Source: Dryococelus australis
Lineage: Eukaryota > Arthropoda > Insecta > Phasmatodea > Phasmatidae
Direction: 5' to 3'
Assembly: GCA_029891345.1 (NCBI GenBank)
Contig: CM057000.1
Coordinates: forward strand, 130,603,663-130,667,662
Length of the DNA stretch: 64,000 nt
Positions 1 through 12,500 of this stretch are shown one piece after another. Numbering within the stretch: the stretch's first letter is position 1; each line of letters begins with the position of its first letter. The notes below the pieces were generated by a model. That model was not told the DNA's origin. It searched no databases and was given only the letters and a program-made list of their open reading frames with translations. Made by a program: the position numbers and the translations under genes.

Positions 1-1131
1 CCCTTTACCTCTGCTGGTTTCATGCAAATTGTGCAGGTGTTCCCAGATTTCCCGGACACTATAAGTGGTTGTACACCTAGGCATATTTAAGCATTTACGT
101 AATCAATGTTATTCTGCAATTGACGTGTGGTGGTAGGCTTGTTTCACATGCACGTTTTCCCCTGAAGAAAGTCCAACAAGATCGTTTCCAGGCTTGGTGC
201 GTGGCATTGATGGTGCAGCACACGTTTGCCCATTCACCATGCCTGTTTTGCAGCATTGAAGTCACCCCCTAATATCTTCGAGCAGTAGTGACACATAGTA
301 CCATGTGCCACCTGTGTTTGAAGAAGTGCTAAAGTGTATAAAGTGTAATTGTTTTTATTTTTCTTTCATGGCCTTTCTAATGTTTTTTATTGCAAGTGTT
401 TATTTGTATAAAATGTCATAAGATAAGTTGTGTTAATCCATGTCAGGCACCCAGCTGTAGTGCCACATGAATCCACATTAAATCACTACGTGCAACGTAA
501 CAAGCTGGACCCCACCTGAGGGTGTCGTGACGCCATTGAGATGCTTCTAATCTCCCGCCACTAGTTCGTCAGAAGGACCGTCAGTCAGATTGAGGGGCAT
601 AGCAAGTCAGCGTGCCGGGGACATCCACTATCTCATTCGACGACGGCCTCATCAGGTGGAGAGGAGCGAGAGTAGTGGGGACGAGACAGAACAAACAGAG
701 CTCTCTTCACCCCACACTACGGGAACTAGTAATTACTAGTGTACCGAAAGTTTTCAGGAAACCCTAATTACAAGCCCTTGTAGATATTATTGCTAATTGT
801 GAAATGGAATTTACAAGTACTTGCAAATAGCAGTACTTATAATTTTTCACTAGTAACTTGTAATCTTGTAGTTTTATAAAACAGGCCCCAGGTGGAACAG
901 TCGTCAGCAATTTTCAGCAGGAATAATGGTATCTGCCTTGCGTGTAGAAGCAATAGTAGGCTAAACTTGTTGTAATAAGGGATGGATATTATTTCTTTTC
1001 ATCTTTGTCTGATTCAGAGTCAGCAATTGATGATGATATCGAAGAATGTGAAAATTTTATTTTCTCTCTGCATTTTCTGTATATAAGAAGGAAAATGCAA
1101 GAAATGGGGGAAATAGTTTAGGTATGTCAGG
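1..1131. other. 5' flank, no gene recognised
   Basis: No coding exon or RNA gene is recognisable. The stretch is unique-looking, AT-rich DNA with a more GC-rich patch around 480-720. The last part before 1132 may be the decayed upstream portion of the LINE that follows, but I cannot align it to an endonuclease domain. Confidence 0.5.
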
Positions 1132-2825
1132 TTGTTAAGGGGTGGAGAGGAAGGGATCCCTCTGCTAACAGGAAGGGATGGTAAGTATGCGACAAATGAC
1201 CAAGAAAAATCGGAGATACTGCAAGGACAGTACTTGTCAGTGTTCGAGGTAAAGGAAGATTGGAATAGTGGGGCAAACAGGGTTCGGGGGGTGTTTAGTA
1301 AGTTTAAGATGAGGGAGTGGGAGATAGAAAAGCAAATTAGGGGTTTGAAGAGCAGTAAGGCATGGCTTCTAGATGAGATAAGAAACACAGCACTAAAGTT
1401 TGGTGGCAGGGAGATGATGAAATATTTAGAGGTGCTGTTTAAAAAGTCCTTAGGAGAGGGTAAGTTACCACAATATTGGAAGGATGCTATGTTGGTACCT
1501 ATACACAAGAAGGGAGAGGATAGGGGGAGGCTTGGCAGCTACAGACCGGTGAGTACAGGAAAAGTAATAGAGAGGCTGGTGGTGCAGTACGTGGTGAGGG
1601 TTATGAACAATAGGAATTGGTTGAAGGAGTGCCAGCATGGTTTCAGTATGGAATACTCATGTGTGACTCAGCTGGCTGGGTTATTAGAGGATCTGGTGCA
1701 GGTAGTTTATGAGGAGAATCAGGTGGATGCCTGCTTCATATATTTAGAGAAGGCATTTGATAAGGTGCCCCATGGGACATGGATGAGGAAAGTGGAGGTG
1801 TTGATACCGGGCAGGAGGGTAGTGGAAAGGATAGGGGACTTCCTCAGGGGGCGAAAGCAGATGGTGAAAGTGGGGGAGGCTGGGTCATTTGTTACTTACC
1901 ATAATGGTAAATGACATGGGTTTGATGATTAGGGGAGAAATAAGATGGTTTGCAGACGATTGTGTTGTGTATGATGAAGTGGGAGAGGGGGCGGAAATTT
2001 GCAGCCGGACATTGATATGATAAACAATGGTCGTGGATCAGGTAAAATAAAATGAAGTAAGATAAGTACGATAAACTAAGGTAGCGAGGTTCACAAGGAA
2101 GAAGTTGATAAGCAGGGACATTTACAGATGGGAGGGATAAGAGATAGAAGAGGCAGCAGAATATAAGTATCTAGGGATTGTACTTCAGGGAGACCTGAGA
2201 TGGAAAAAACTGGTAGAGAGGGTGGTTGCAAAAGTAAGAAAGGCTGAGAAGGGTGCTGAAGGGAGTCAGCTGTGAGGTGAAGGAGAAGGCATATGACACA
2301 ATGGTACGGCCAATATGCTGCAGCAATATGGGACCTGTATGTAGAGGTGGAGGTGCGAGAACTGGAAAAGGTGCAGAGAAGGGCAGTAAAATGCATGAAT
2401 GGTAGGTGGAGAAGGCACGTGCAGGATGATGAGGAAGAAGGGAACTATAGGCCATCAGTGATGATGAAATTAATGGGGTGGGGCTCATTGCGGGAAAGGA
2501 GGAAGGTTGAACGGTTAGTCAGTATGTACAGGATGGTAAATGAAGAGGGATGCTGGGGAGGGCTACATTGCATGCTAAGTAAGGGAGTAATTAGAGGAAG
2601 AGGAAACAACAGTGAGAAGCTTCAGAGGGTGTGGTGGAATGGAGTGGGGTAGGCAGTCCATGCTTGTGATGTCTGTGAGGGAGTGGAATGTGTTGAGGGA
2701 GGAATTGGTATCTGTGAGAGGGGTTGGCAAGTGCAGGAAGGGAGTGAAAAAGGAGTTGGTTGGGCGAAGGAGCGGTTAGAGAGCTCGCCACCGGGTGGTA
2801 GCCTAATTGCGAGTGTATGTATGTA
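1132..2825 (+). pseudogene. CR1-like non-LTR retrotransposon (LINE), decayed RT and 3' end
   Basis: Remnant of a LINE that once encoded a reverse transcriptase. A 260-codon open stretch (1132-1914) carries the linker before RT and the first RT blocks: a YRPVS block, a QHGF block and an AFDKVPH block with the first catalytic aspartate. The palm core with the usual VPQG/LGP block is missing at about 1890-1920. Reading resumes in another frame with an FADD motif (about 1948-1960), the equivalent of the catalytic YADD. A second open stretch (2293-2652) has the C-terminal RT region, with an LEKVQRR block and a GWGSLRERR block, followed by the REWN block near 2678. The 3' end runs into a TGTA microsatellite tail at about 2811-2825, a common kind of LINE end. 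The RT signature and the LEKVQRRA tail place it near the CR1/Jockey group; the exact family is uncertain. Frameshifts and the internal deletion make it inactive. Confidence 0.85.
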
Positions 2826-3059
2826 TGGGCTATTCATGGTAAAGTGAGCACTTTTAAGGCCTTCCTAATTTTTTCCTTTCAATTAATTTCTAACTTCCCG
2901 CCCCCTTAATATAAATATAACAATATGACTAATAAACACAGTGTATACATTTCACTACTCTGAAAAGTTAACATCTGTGGCTGCAATAAGTTATATTAAT
3001 TAGGGGTTAATGCATATTAAAAGGCCATAAAAAGTGCTCGCTTTGCCGTAAATGACCTA
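2826..3059. mobile_element. MITE, copy 1 (TA target duplication)
   Basis: A 234-bp non-autonomous DNA element. Its two ends are inverted copies of each other: the left end reads GGCTATTCATGGTAAAG from 2828 and the reverse complement of the right end reads GGTCATTTACGGCAAAG. The shared inner part is GAGCACTTTT. It is flanked by TA on both sides (2824-2825 and 3060-3061) and sits inside the TGTA-repeat tail of the LINE: TATG repeats resume on the right side at 3062-3071. A second copy with the same ends is at 28001-28434. TA duplication suggests a Tc1/mariner-type source. It has no coding capacity. Confidence 0.8.
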
Positions 3060-3061
3060 TA

Positions 3062-3435
3062 TACGTATGTATAACTTACTTTTATCTTTTGCTGCCATGT
3101 TGCGTCGTTTGCTTTTACTGAAACTGCCTTACTTTCTGCATCAATAGTATCAGCGGGAAATATAGTTCCTAACACAGACTCCACCATTCCTTTTCTCTGG
3201 TACTGATCATCTTAAGCAGTACCAATAAGAACGCTCGGCATTACTAGTCAGCATATGTAGTGATAAATGGAACTTGGCCTTTGTAGATCACTTTTTTAAT
3301 TCGTATAGAAATTTTTGTTTTTCATGTTGGTGGAAGTTTGTTTAAAATATGGCTGCTGTAGGATGTATGGTTTGTCAGAGGTTGTTTGTTTGATACCAAA
3401 TAATTACAAGTTTTTGGGCACAGTGTTGCGGGAGA
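3062..3435 (+). promoter_or_regulatory. Upstream region and likely 5' UTR of the DOCK gene
   Basis: DNA directly upstream of the first coding exon. An in-frame TGA at 3391-3393 precedes the ATG at 3436, so the coding region cannot extend further left without a splice. I see no convincing TATA box; the promoter itself is not resolved and could lie further upstream with a non-coding exon. Confidence 0.35.
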
Positions 3436-3549
3436 ATGGCATCGAATAAAATGAGTGAAAGGAAGTTTACGAGAGGCTTGAACAAGCCTGGGATGGCTGC
3501 ACAGATGAGAGAAACAGTGTCACAAGTAGTAAGGGAAACAACGGCACAG
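3436..3549 (+). CDS. Ziz: DOCK-D exon 1 (codons 1-38)
   Basis: First coding exon. The ATG at 3436 has A at -3 and G at +4, a good start context, and is the first in-frame ATG after a stop at 3391. A second ATG, six codons in (3451), is an alternative start. The exon encodes the basic zizimin N-terminus (RKFTRGLNKPG). It ends in CAG before GTAAGC, phase 0. Confidence 0.93.
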
Positions 3550-6500
3550 GTAAGCTACTTGTTTACGTTGAAATTGTGGGTATGTCCCAATTCGCCGAGT
3601 GAGTACCCTCTCGCTCATTCTTGACGTCACAGAGAGTCCTCTCTGCTGTCCCAACTCCGTAGAGAGAATGCTAGTGTGGCAGTGAACGACTATTACACTG
3701 GTGCTCACTCGCTCCATCTCTGGCAGGCACATTGTTTTCAAGGCTAACCTCAAATATCCACACAATTTTTTGTGCAGTGTTAGAAATATATGTTGACGTA
3801 ACTTAATCATTGTGATTGTGAAATATGTAAACAATATTACGTTTGATATGGAACATAAATTATGATGTGACTATGTTCACGTTACATTGAAGTTAATTTT
3901 ATGTATATTTGAACAAATACTCTGATTTGCCCACAAAAATTATGTTTTAATTATGCAAAAACGTATCAAATTAAATTAAGTTACATATACTGTATATTTA
4001 TTCGAGAAAAGTGAAAGGCCAGCAAAACTTTATTTTTCACTATTTATTATCGTTTCTGTCAGAGAAATAATGCTGAAGGCTTACAGAGGTCACAAGTCTC
4101 AATTCGCTAGTGTGAGCCACACTCACAGTGTGGCTCACACATAAGCAAAAATAAACCCCCTCCCCCCTATCTAGGTGGGCGGGGGTTTATTTTTGCTTAT
4201 GGTAATGAAATTTTGTATCTGAGGACTGGGGGAAATTTGTGAGTTTCCTCTCTACTCTAAAGGAAATATCTATATTTGAAGAGGTGAGTTTATTTCAGAA
4301 GTTGATTGTATGTCACCAAGTTTTCTCTGTCGTGTTGCACTACCATATAGACCTACTGTATGTATCTAGTCCTAGTGCTCCTCTGCAAGTAAACAAAAAT
4401 TGAGACCTGCATATATTATGCCAAAGAAGGAAGTTCAGCAGTGCAGCGATTTAGGTTAGAGTGGCTTTGTGACAATGAACTAAAGGACCGAATTCATGAA
4501 GTTGCAGGAGTTCAAACAGTGCCTTGTTTTGCCATGGTCTAATGAAGAAGTCATGAGAGTATTCAGCCAGATGAATTTGGCTAAGAATCATCTAAGAAAT
4601 AGAATGGAAACTGTGATGCTAAATGTGATCTTGTGTATTCGCTCTGGACTTTGATGTAATAATAAATGTTGCAAAGATTACACATTCACAATTGATGTAC
4701 TGACGAAAATTGGAACAATGTCACCATATGACACTCCAACTTTACGGGAAAATGCCTCAGAAGAAGCATTCAGTGCAGAAAAATCAATTGAATATTTATG
4801 TCTGCTACAGAATGTACAGGATCCAGTCAATCCAGATCCGATGGCCTTGGACTCCTGGGCCAGAGTCCTGAATAACTTTGTTAGGTCACTTACATGTGTC
4901 CATCAAAAAAACCATTTGAAAATGAAAGTAGGCCTACATTATATAGATAACTATTAAATAGCCTATGCATGTGTATGTTCGTTTGTTAATTTCACTAAAA
5001 AGAGAATAATAGTGTTGGGTTTTGTATGCATTTTTGTTACATTTAAAGTTCGGGGGTTTTTTTGGCTCATCAAGGGGGTTTTCAAGTACTATTTGGGGGT
5101 CTTTGCATCCATGGGTTGGCAACACTGCGAGGGTGTGCCAGAGTGAGCACACTTTCGAGTTGAGACATGGCCTGTAAGCAGTTAATGGTTTTTGAATAGT
5201 GGAAGTTTTACATTTCGGTGCCAAGCTTACAGATTTACTGTGTACAGTACCCGTGCTTGTTAGTTTTTGGGTGGAACATCTTGACATACAGGTCACTTTT
5301 ACTGTGTATTTGAATACTTCCAATAAATAAATGGACTACAGTAATGACGTGTAAGCAACATGTACAAAAAATGAAGAAAATTAGGTATTTTTTGGATGTA
5401 CCAAATTTATTTAATCTCTCCCGCAAAGCCATGATTTTTAATTTAGATATAATCATGTAAAATACTTGTTAGTGGCTAGAGTTATGAATCTCAGGGAAAT
5501 CCTAAATACTAGGGTAAAAATGTAAAAATATTCAGTAATTGTGGAATTTAGTGTGTTAGGAAAATCTTGAAAAATAAAAAAGCTTTTACGTGTGATTACC
5601 CCCCCCCCCCCCCCCCCCGGAACAAAGACATAGTGGGGAGAGCTATGAATATTAAGGAAATTGTGGGATGTAAGTATAAAGATATCTTTACAGAAATGTC
5701 AAAAGAGTATGAAAATACTAAAAGTATTAACAAATAGCAGGTAAATGGGTGCAGCTCTTCATGTTTTCTTTGCTCGGTCCTTGGAAAGTAGAGTGGTGTA
5801 GGTTTATGTTGTCATTTTTCTGTAGTTATGTAAATAAAAATGTTAGTAACTTTTTAGTAAGAAGTTTGTGGGTGAAATTCCAGAATAGAGTCCTTTTTGA
5901 AAGAAAAAAAACTCTGGAAGTGGTATAATTCCATTCTACTAATTACACAGAACATGAATTTACTAGGGGCATCAAGATACAAGCGTTTCAAACCCCAAAT
6001 ACGATAGTGGGGTGGGCTATGAAGATCATGTAAATTGAAGGATAAAACTAACAAATAAAATGTACATTTACATGATAAAAATTTTGCCCTGAAATTTCCT
6101 TCCAGTTCATACCCCTCCCCACTATTATATTTGTAACTTGTATTATAAAAATTGTCAATCTAGGTATTATTTGATTACATGTTTGATTAAATGTATTTGC
6201 ATTTATGAGTTTTTTCATTATAAAATATAACGATTCTATCACAAATATCACAGAAATACATTAAATTGCAAAACGACCTAACCAATCAGTACCTAAATTT
6301 ACAATATTACCAACACACACACACACACACACACACACATTATTTTTCAGTGCAAATGGGCTGCACATGAAAATCATTTCATGTGCAGCCCATTTGAATT
6401 TGGTGCGCTTTGAATCACAGTTTTGGGTATTTATTACCCTGCTGGCTCTGGGACTCTAGCTCTGTGCATAATGTTTGGCTGCGCTTGTGCAGTATTTGTG

Positions 6501-9500
6501 ATTGCAAGGGGGCTACGCTTGAACAGCATTAATAAAGCAATCACAACTACACAACTATAATTAACTTAAGTTTTAATACTAGATACTCAGACCCAATTTC
6601 ACATCACTGGCAGCAAAATCAAACACAATACTTACAACCTGTCAAATATCACACACAATAACACTGAACACAAGTATATGTATATACTCACCTACGTAGG
6701 CGGTGCATACAACTGTCCTGCGGCGAGCAAGAAGTGATGCATGCACTCACGTTCGTTGGGGTACCACCGGCGAAACATGAACTCGACAGGTAATCGACAA
6801 AGTGCGGCATCCTCCTGCCATACCGAGGAAGACTATGCCTCACATCCTGCCACACATCGCTCTATTCTTAGGGTGTTCGCTCCTGTAACGGGATCAACAA
6901 AATTCAAACTATTATTCACCCGAAGGTGCTCATAGTCGTGCTCTGAAAGACAATTATACGCGCACGAACAGCCACTTATAATTGTCGTTCCAGGCTCTAT
7001 GAATTCCTTGATCACGGTCAAAAGCGTCCTACTAGTACGATTTTCGACAGGAACAAAAAAAAATATTTGTATGTCTCTCAATACTGCCTAAAACCCTCTG
7101 TTCCTGGACAATGCAATCACTATTAAAATTACATTTCCCAAATTTTGCCTCATCTATCTCAACAAAAGAGGTCCCCCCATCCCCTTTTTTTCCCCCTTGT
7201 TTCACGTATACACCAGTCAACCATCACCTCGCAACAAAAGAACGACCAATCCACGAGTCTGTAGATTAATATGGCACATATGACTAATATACTGGGTGCG
7301 AGGATGAGGAAAGTTAGATAAGAATAGGTAATTTTACAAGCAAGTTCAATACTTGATTTACTTTTTTTAAACCACGTGACATGCCAAAATTATTGTTTAA
7401 AATTGCGAAGCACCCTTTTATACTTTTAACAGACACATGTCCTAACTAACCATTGGTAGCGAAAAAATTCACTGTCGGCCAATTCCATTACTGCAGCACA
7501 TGAGTTGCACCCTACTTCACTCTACAAAACACCATGATGTACTAAAAAATCAAACAACTGTGGCCAAACGAGAATTAAATCTGCAAAGTGCTAAACGTCC
7601 AGGCAACACCCGCCACAGAGCCGACGATCGTGCACAGAAACACTCTAATTAGCACCTTCCATTCGTATATCACAAACATTCACACGGACGGATTCGGGCG
7701 CCACAACTCACAAGCGCAGCAACACTTCTCACGGTGACACGCACTGTCTGGGATTTAACCAGCAAGATTATCCATTGGCAGTGCTCTGTCATGGGGGGGG
7801 GGGGGGGGGTTACAATAATATATTTAATTGACACAACATTATGGTACATTTAGTACCAATACTTCTTAATCATCGTACACAAATTCAAATAATATTACAT
7901 GTACCATAAATGGTATGTCAAACATGTTGCAGGCCAAACTTAAACATACTCAGCAGACCGCTCGATATTTAACTAGTTTATTTTCAAAGTTCTACTTAAT
8001 TATATTATCAAGCCCCCGTACATATCGATCAGGTGGTAAGCCTTGAGTAATTCACCAGAATTACATGATCCTCCGACACTGTTTTATACCGGTTTTGTTT
8101 ATACCTGAATAACCCTATTGCCACAGCATAAATATACCCTGCGAATGACATTTTAAATGTTAATTTGTTTCAAACGGTATTCTCACATTTAATGCAATTA
8201 TTCGACCCTATATAAATATATTCTATGTAACTTATACCTACGTGTTTTATTACATAAAAACAACAATCTTGATAACCCTCCCCACTATCAAAGTTTTTTT
8301 TTTTACAGCAAACTGCTTGAAGTCCTTCTAAAATTCCTAATAAGTGTGATTAGTAATAATTAAGGGCATGCACTTTGGGTGTTTATTTTTATACAGTATT
8401 CGAGGTTATTAATATTCTTACTTCGGTGTTATTTTTTTGTGAAAGCGGTGTTATTTTTGTTCAACAGTCAACTATGTAAATACAAACAAAACCATGTGAA
8501 AATAACAGTAAAAGTTTGTAAAATGAGACACAAAGACCATAAACTTGAACTTAAAATTTTCAGGTGATTGTTTTTTGTTTTTTCACTTTCAATGTGCTTT
8601 ACGCACAAGTGTCTACGGCCCCAAGTCACTGATGCATTGCAAAATTTACAAAATATAGTTTTACTGTCACTTGCATGTTTTGAAAACTCTGCAGTAAATT
8701 ACTTTGCATGAATGGTTACAGCCAAGGTATTATAATACAAAATATGAAGTTGCTTACTTCAGCAAGGTATTTGTTTAAAAGCTATCCCTCCAAAATATAA
8801 TTGGTTTTATTTTATTCTCAGCAAACTGTCTAAACTTTAATCCACGCAAATTATTTTCCAGCAATGTTTTATTTCCCTTTATTCCTCTTTGCACACCTCA
8901 TATTATATTCTTTTACTCTATATAGTTTACAATAGGTCACATGACAAGCATACAAGGACCAATAGGATCACAACGTGCATCACCTTGCACGAGAAAAATA
9001 GGACCTGCTCTATGTCCTCATTTCATGCAAGATGTGTCTTGCATACAAATTTGTGCAAGGTCGGCATCTCGCACAAGTTTGGCACCTTCTTGCATTGTGT
9101 GAAACCTGCTTAAAATTTTACTCCAGTTCATAGCCCTCCCTGCTATTGTATTTGTAACTTGTGTTGGTAACATTGTCAATCTAGGTATTGTTTGATTACA
9201 TCTATTTGCAATTATGGGTGTTTGTGATAAAATATAACAATTCTTTCACGAATATAACAAAAATACATTAAATTGCAAAACAACCTAATAGATCAGTACC
9301 TAAATTCACAATATTACCAATACACACTTATACATTATTTCTCACTACAAATGGGCTACACATGAAAATCATTTCTGGGCAAACTCCAAGCTTCTCTGGT
9401 GCATGACGCTTTGTGTCACTACCTGAAGAAGAAAGCCAGCCTGCCTTCAATTGCTGTTTTGGGGATTTACTCGCATGTTGGCGCTGGGACTCTGGCTCGG

Positions 9501-12500
9501 TGCATAATGTTGGGCTATGCTTGCACAGTATTTTTCTCTTGGAGGGGCTATGCTTGAATAGCATGCATTATTACAGTAACATTTGGGTATCTGTGCGAGT
9601 GTGTATTGATAATATTGTGAATTTAGGTATTGTTTGGCTAGGTTGTTTTGCAATTAAACCTATTTTCATGATATTCCTGATATAATCATAATATTTTATC
9701 ATGAAAACATGTTTCATTGCACAAAGATCTAACTGAATAATACCTAACTTGACAATATTACCAATAAATGTTACAAATTTGATAGTGGGGAGGACTATGA
9801 ACTGGAGGTAATTTGTGGGGTAACAGTTTATCACGAAAACATACATATTTTACACTCTTTGTATCCCTCAATTTCCCTGATTTTCTTCGCTCTCACCACT
9901 ATCGTAAAGTTACTTTTAATATGGTTACTACTCACAGAATCAATTGGCATTCATACAGCGTACATGATTAAGCACGACACAACGTTGATCCATTTGACGA
10001 GACTACACAGATACACTAATTACTGCATAAATATTATAATTTAACTTTTCCCTTGCTGTAATAGCATAGAAACACTTGTGATTTCACACAATTATTAGAC
10101 TTAACACATCGAACAACATTAATTGCAATAAAACACTCATTTAAGCACTCATAAATCTCAAACCTCCGACAGGATAAAAATAAAACCATAACTAATGTCC
10201 AGCAGTTTCCCACAATCCACTCAATGTCAACCGACTTCAACGCACATTGATGTCCTGTCTCATTGGTCACAGTGTATTGAAATGTAACATGATGTTATAA
10301 ATTACCTCTTTATAAATACTGTCTCTGAACGGGGTTCTGTATTATCTACAATATGCATATTTATTATACTCATAATATGTTACCTAGTATTATCCTCTCG
10401 TGAATATAGACCAGGCAAACGTTGAGTAATTCACCAGAATTACATAATGTCCCAATGCTGCTTGATACCTGTGTTGTTTACCTGGACAACCTCAGCGTAG
10501 TGGTTTATATATACCCTGTAAATGATGTTTTATACATTCACGATTTGTTTCAATAGGTATTCTCACATTTAATACAGTTATGCAACCCAATATAAATAAA
10601 CTATAAGTGTTTTATTTCGTAAACACAGCAATATTGATAACCCTCCCTCACTATCATGTTTTATTTTTTTTACTGCAAACTACGTGGAGTCCCTCCAAAA
10701 TTCCTATTAATTATGATTAGTAGTAATCATATCTAACATATCCAGGTGTTATTTTCCTGATTTTCGGAAAAGCCCCTATTCTAGAATATTACCCAAAATG
10801 CACTTGTGCAGTGTGGTACAAACCATTTGGATCGCTTTCATTTGTACATGGGATTGGTGTGACTGGTCATTTTTGGTAAAAAAAAATGTTTTATGATTTT
10901 GCCTATCAGTTTTGGTTTGTCCTAAATAGCTGAAAATCACATTTAAAAAAAACTTTAGAATGCCTAGATTCAAGTTATATGCATTTCAAGAGTTTAGATA
11001 TTAATGCTAGCACCTGAATAAAAAATGTCAGTCAGGAAATTTTTTTCAGAAAGTGTGGACCTTAAAAATTTCATGTTCCCAATACAGATTTGTAAAATTA
11101 TCAATATTTTGCCAGCTAAACCTCGTTGTACATATACTCAAATAGGAAGTCTTTTAATTTGGTGCTCCTAGCATTTACTTTAGTATAGATTCTTGTTTTG
11201 GGGCAAGGGGGTGCCATTGAGCATCACTAAATATAATTCCCCCCCCTTTTTTTTTGTTTAATTTAAAGCTTGTTGGCTTTTTCTGTTACAATTTTGCTTT
11301 GCTGTCATTCTACAGTACTGTACAGAAGTTACCATACAAAAACGTAGCACCTTGAAAATAGATTTAAATTTTGTGGGTGTATGACAGGCAATGAGGGATT
11401 TATTGATATATATATATATATATTTTTTTGCAATACTTATACTTTATCCCAAACCTCACATGACGCACGACGTTGCAGTGTCATGAACACAAAACAACTT
11501 GGCCAAGAAAATAACTCATTTTATTAGTGTCGTTGACACACTGAAAATTTTTAAAAACCCACATTACACTGGAAACAAATGGACAGCTTGCAACACAAAC
11601 ATCCTTAACCAATGAGAGTCAGTTTATCATTCAGAAATGCCACAGTAATTATTCATGAAAGTATTAAAAATACTGAGTATGTTTTTGTTTACTTTTTAAC
11701 ATGACAACAAAAATAAAATAAATAATATCCAGATATAAATATTAATGTCAACAACCATAGCTCTTTTGTGATGTAAACAATCAGAAAATGAACACTAATA
11801 TTTACAAACAAACTTGGAAATAAATTGGTAATATTAGGATCTTACATTTTCAATACCTAAGTACAGTAAACAATTTTTATATGATATTGTTTGTATTTCA
11901 GTAGAGTGCATTTTCACATTTTTTAAAAGTGAAATAAGGTACATAACAATATAAACCATAGGAAATTTTTTTCTGACAAAAATTACTTTCTCTGAAAATT
12001 GAGAAAATTAAAGTTTTTTCTATATGTGCTGTAGATAATAATTATTTCTTTCGCGGATGAAACAATATTTTTATGCCGGGACATTTCAATGTCCTTTTAA
12101 TAATATTGATTTAGGTTTCTGTTAATTTGAGTATTTTAGATATAAATTTTTAAAAGGTTTGTCACCAAAACAATTTCCGCGAACCTTTTAAACCGCCGTA
12201 ACTTTCTCCAGGTAGTCGGAAAAATATTTTTAAAAAATACCAGAAAAAACTGCAGATGTTGGGCTTTCAGCTAAACATCCAAAGTTACCCCTAACATAGC
12301 TTGGCTTTGGTATAGCATTTGTTATAGATGAATGCCCAACAGGCAGGTAACTTTGGGTGATTCTTAGGCCTTGGCTGAAAGTGTTACAAGGAAGCAGTCA
12401 GAAACGTTGTAACATTGCCATCTTTAAGTGCACACTTTAAAACCATTATGATCACCAACAAAGAATTTTTAATTCAAAAGCAAATACACCCGAGGAAAAA

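Larger units (their letters stand above)
5450..8360. mobile_element. Merlin-type DNA transposon region, copy A
   Basis: This region shares two blocks with 9105-10735: 6060-6560 matches 9105-9575, and 8020-8360 matches 10400-10735 in the same order and orientation. Between them copy A holds a broken Merlin-type transposase on the - strand. A motif close to ATAGTGGGGAGGGCTATGAA recurs at about 5473, 5629 and 6004 (+ strand) and at 6097-6122 and 8275-8292 (- strand). Left and right ends are not resolved. It includes a C20 tract (5599-5618), a G17 tract (7793-7809) and a CA repeat (6313-6339). Confidence 0.65.

Noticed and set aside
4718..4957. 79-codon open stretch in intron 1
   Set aside because: No known domain, no splice signals that would join it to the DOCK frame, and AT-rich intron context.
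5599..7809. C20 and G17 tracts as paired ends of one inverted element
   Set aside because: Flanking sequences match for only a few bases, so homopolymer chance or sequencing compression is as likely.
12264..12381. Structured RNA or MITE from an imperfect inverted repeat
   Set aside because: The arms are short and interrupted, and no target duplication or second copy was found.
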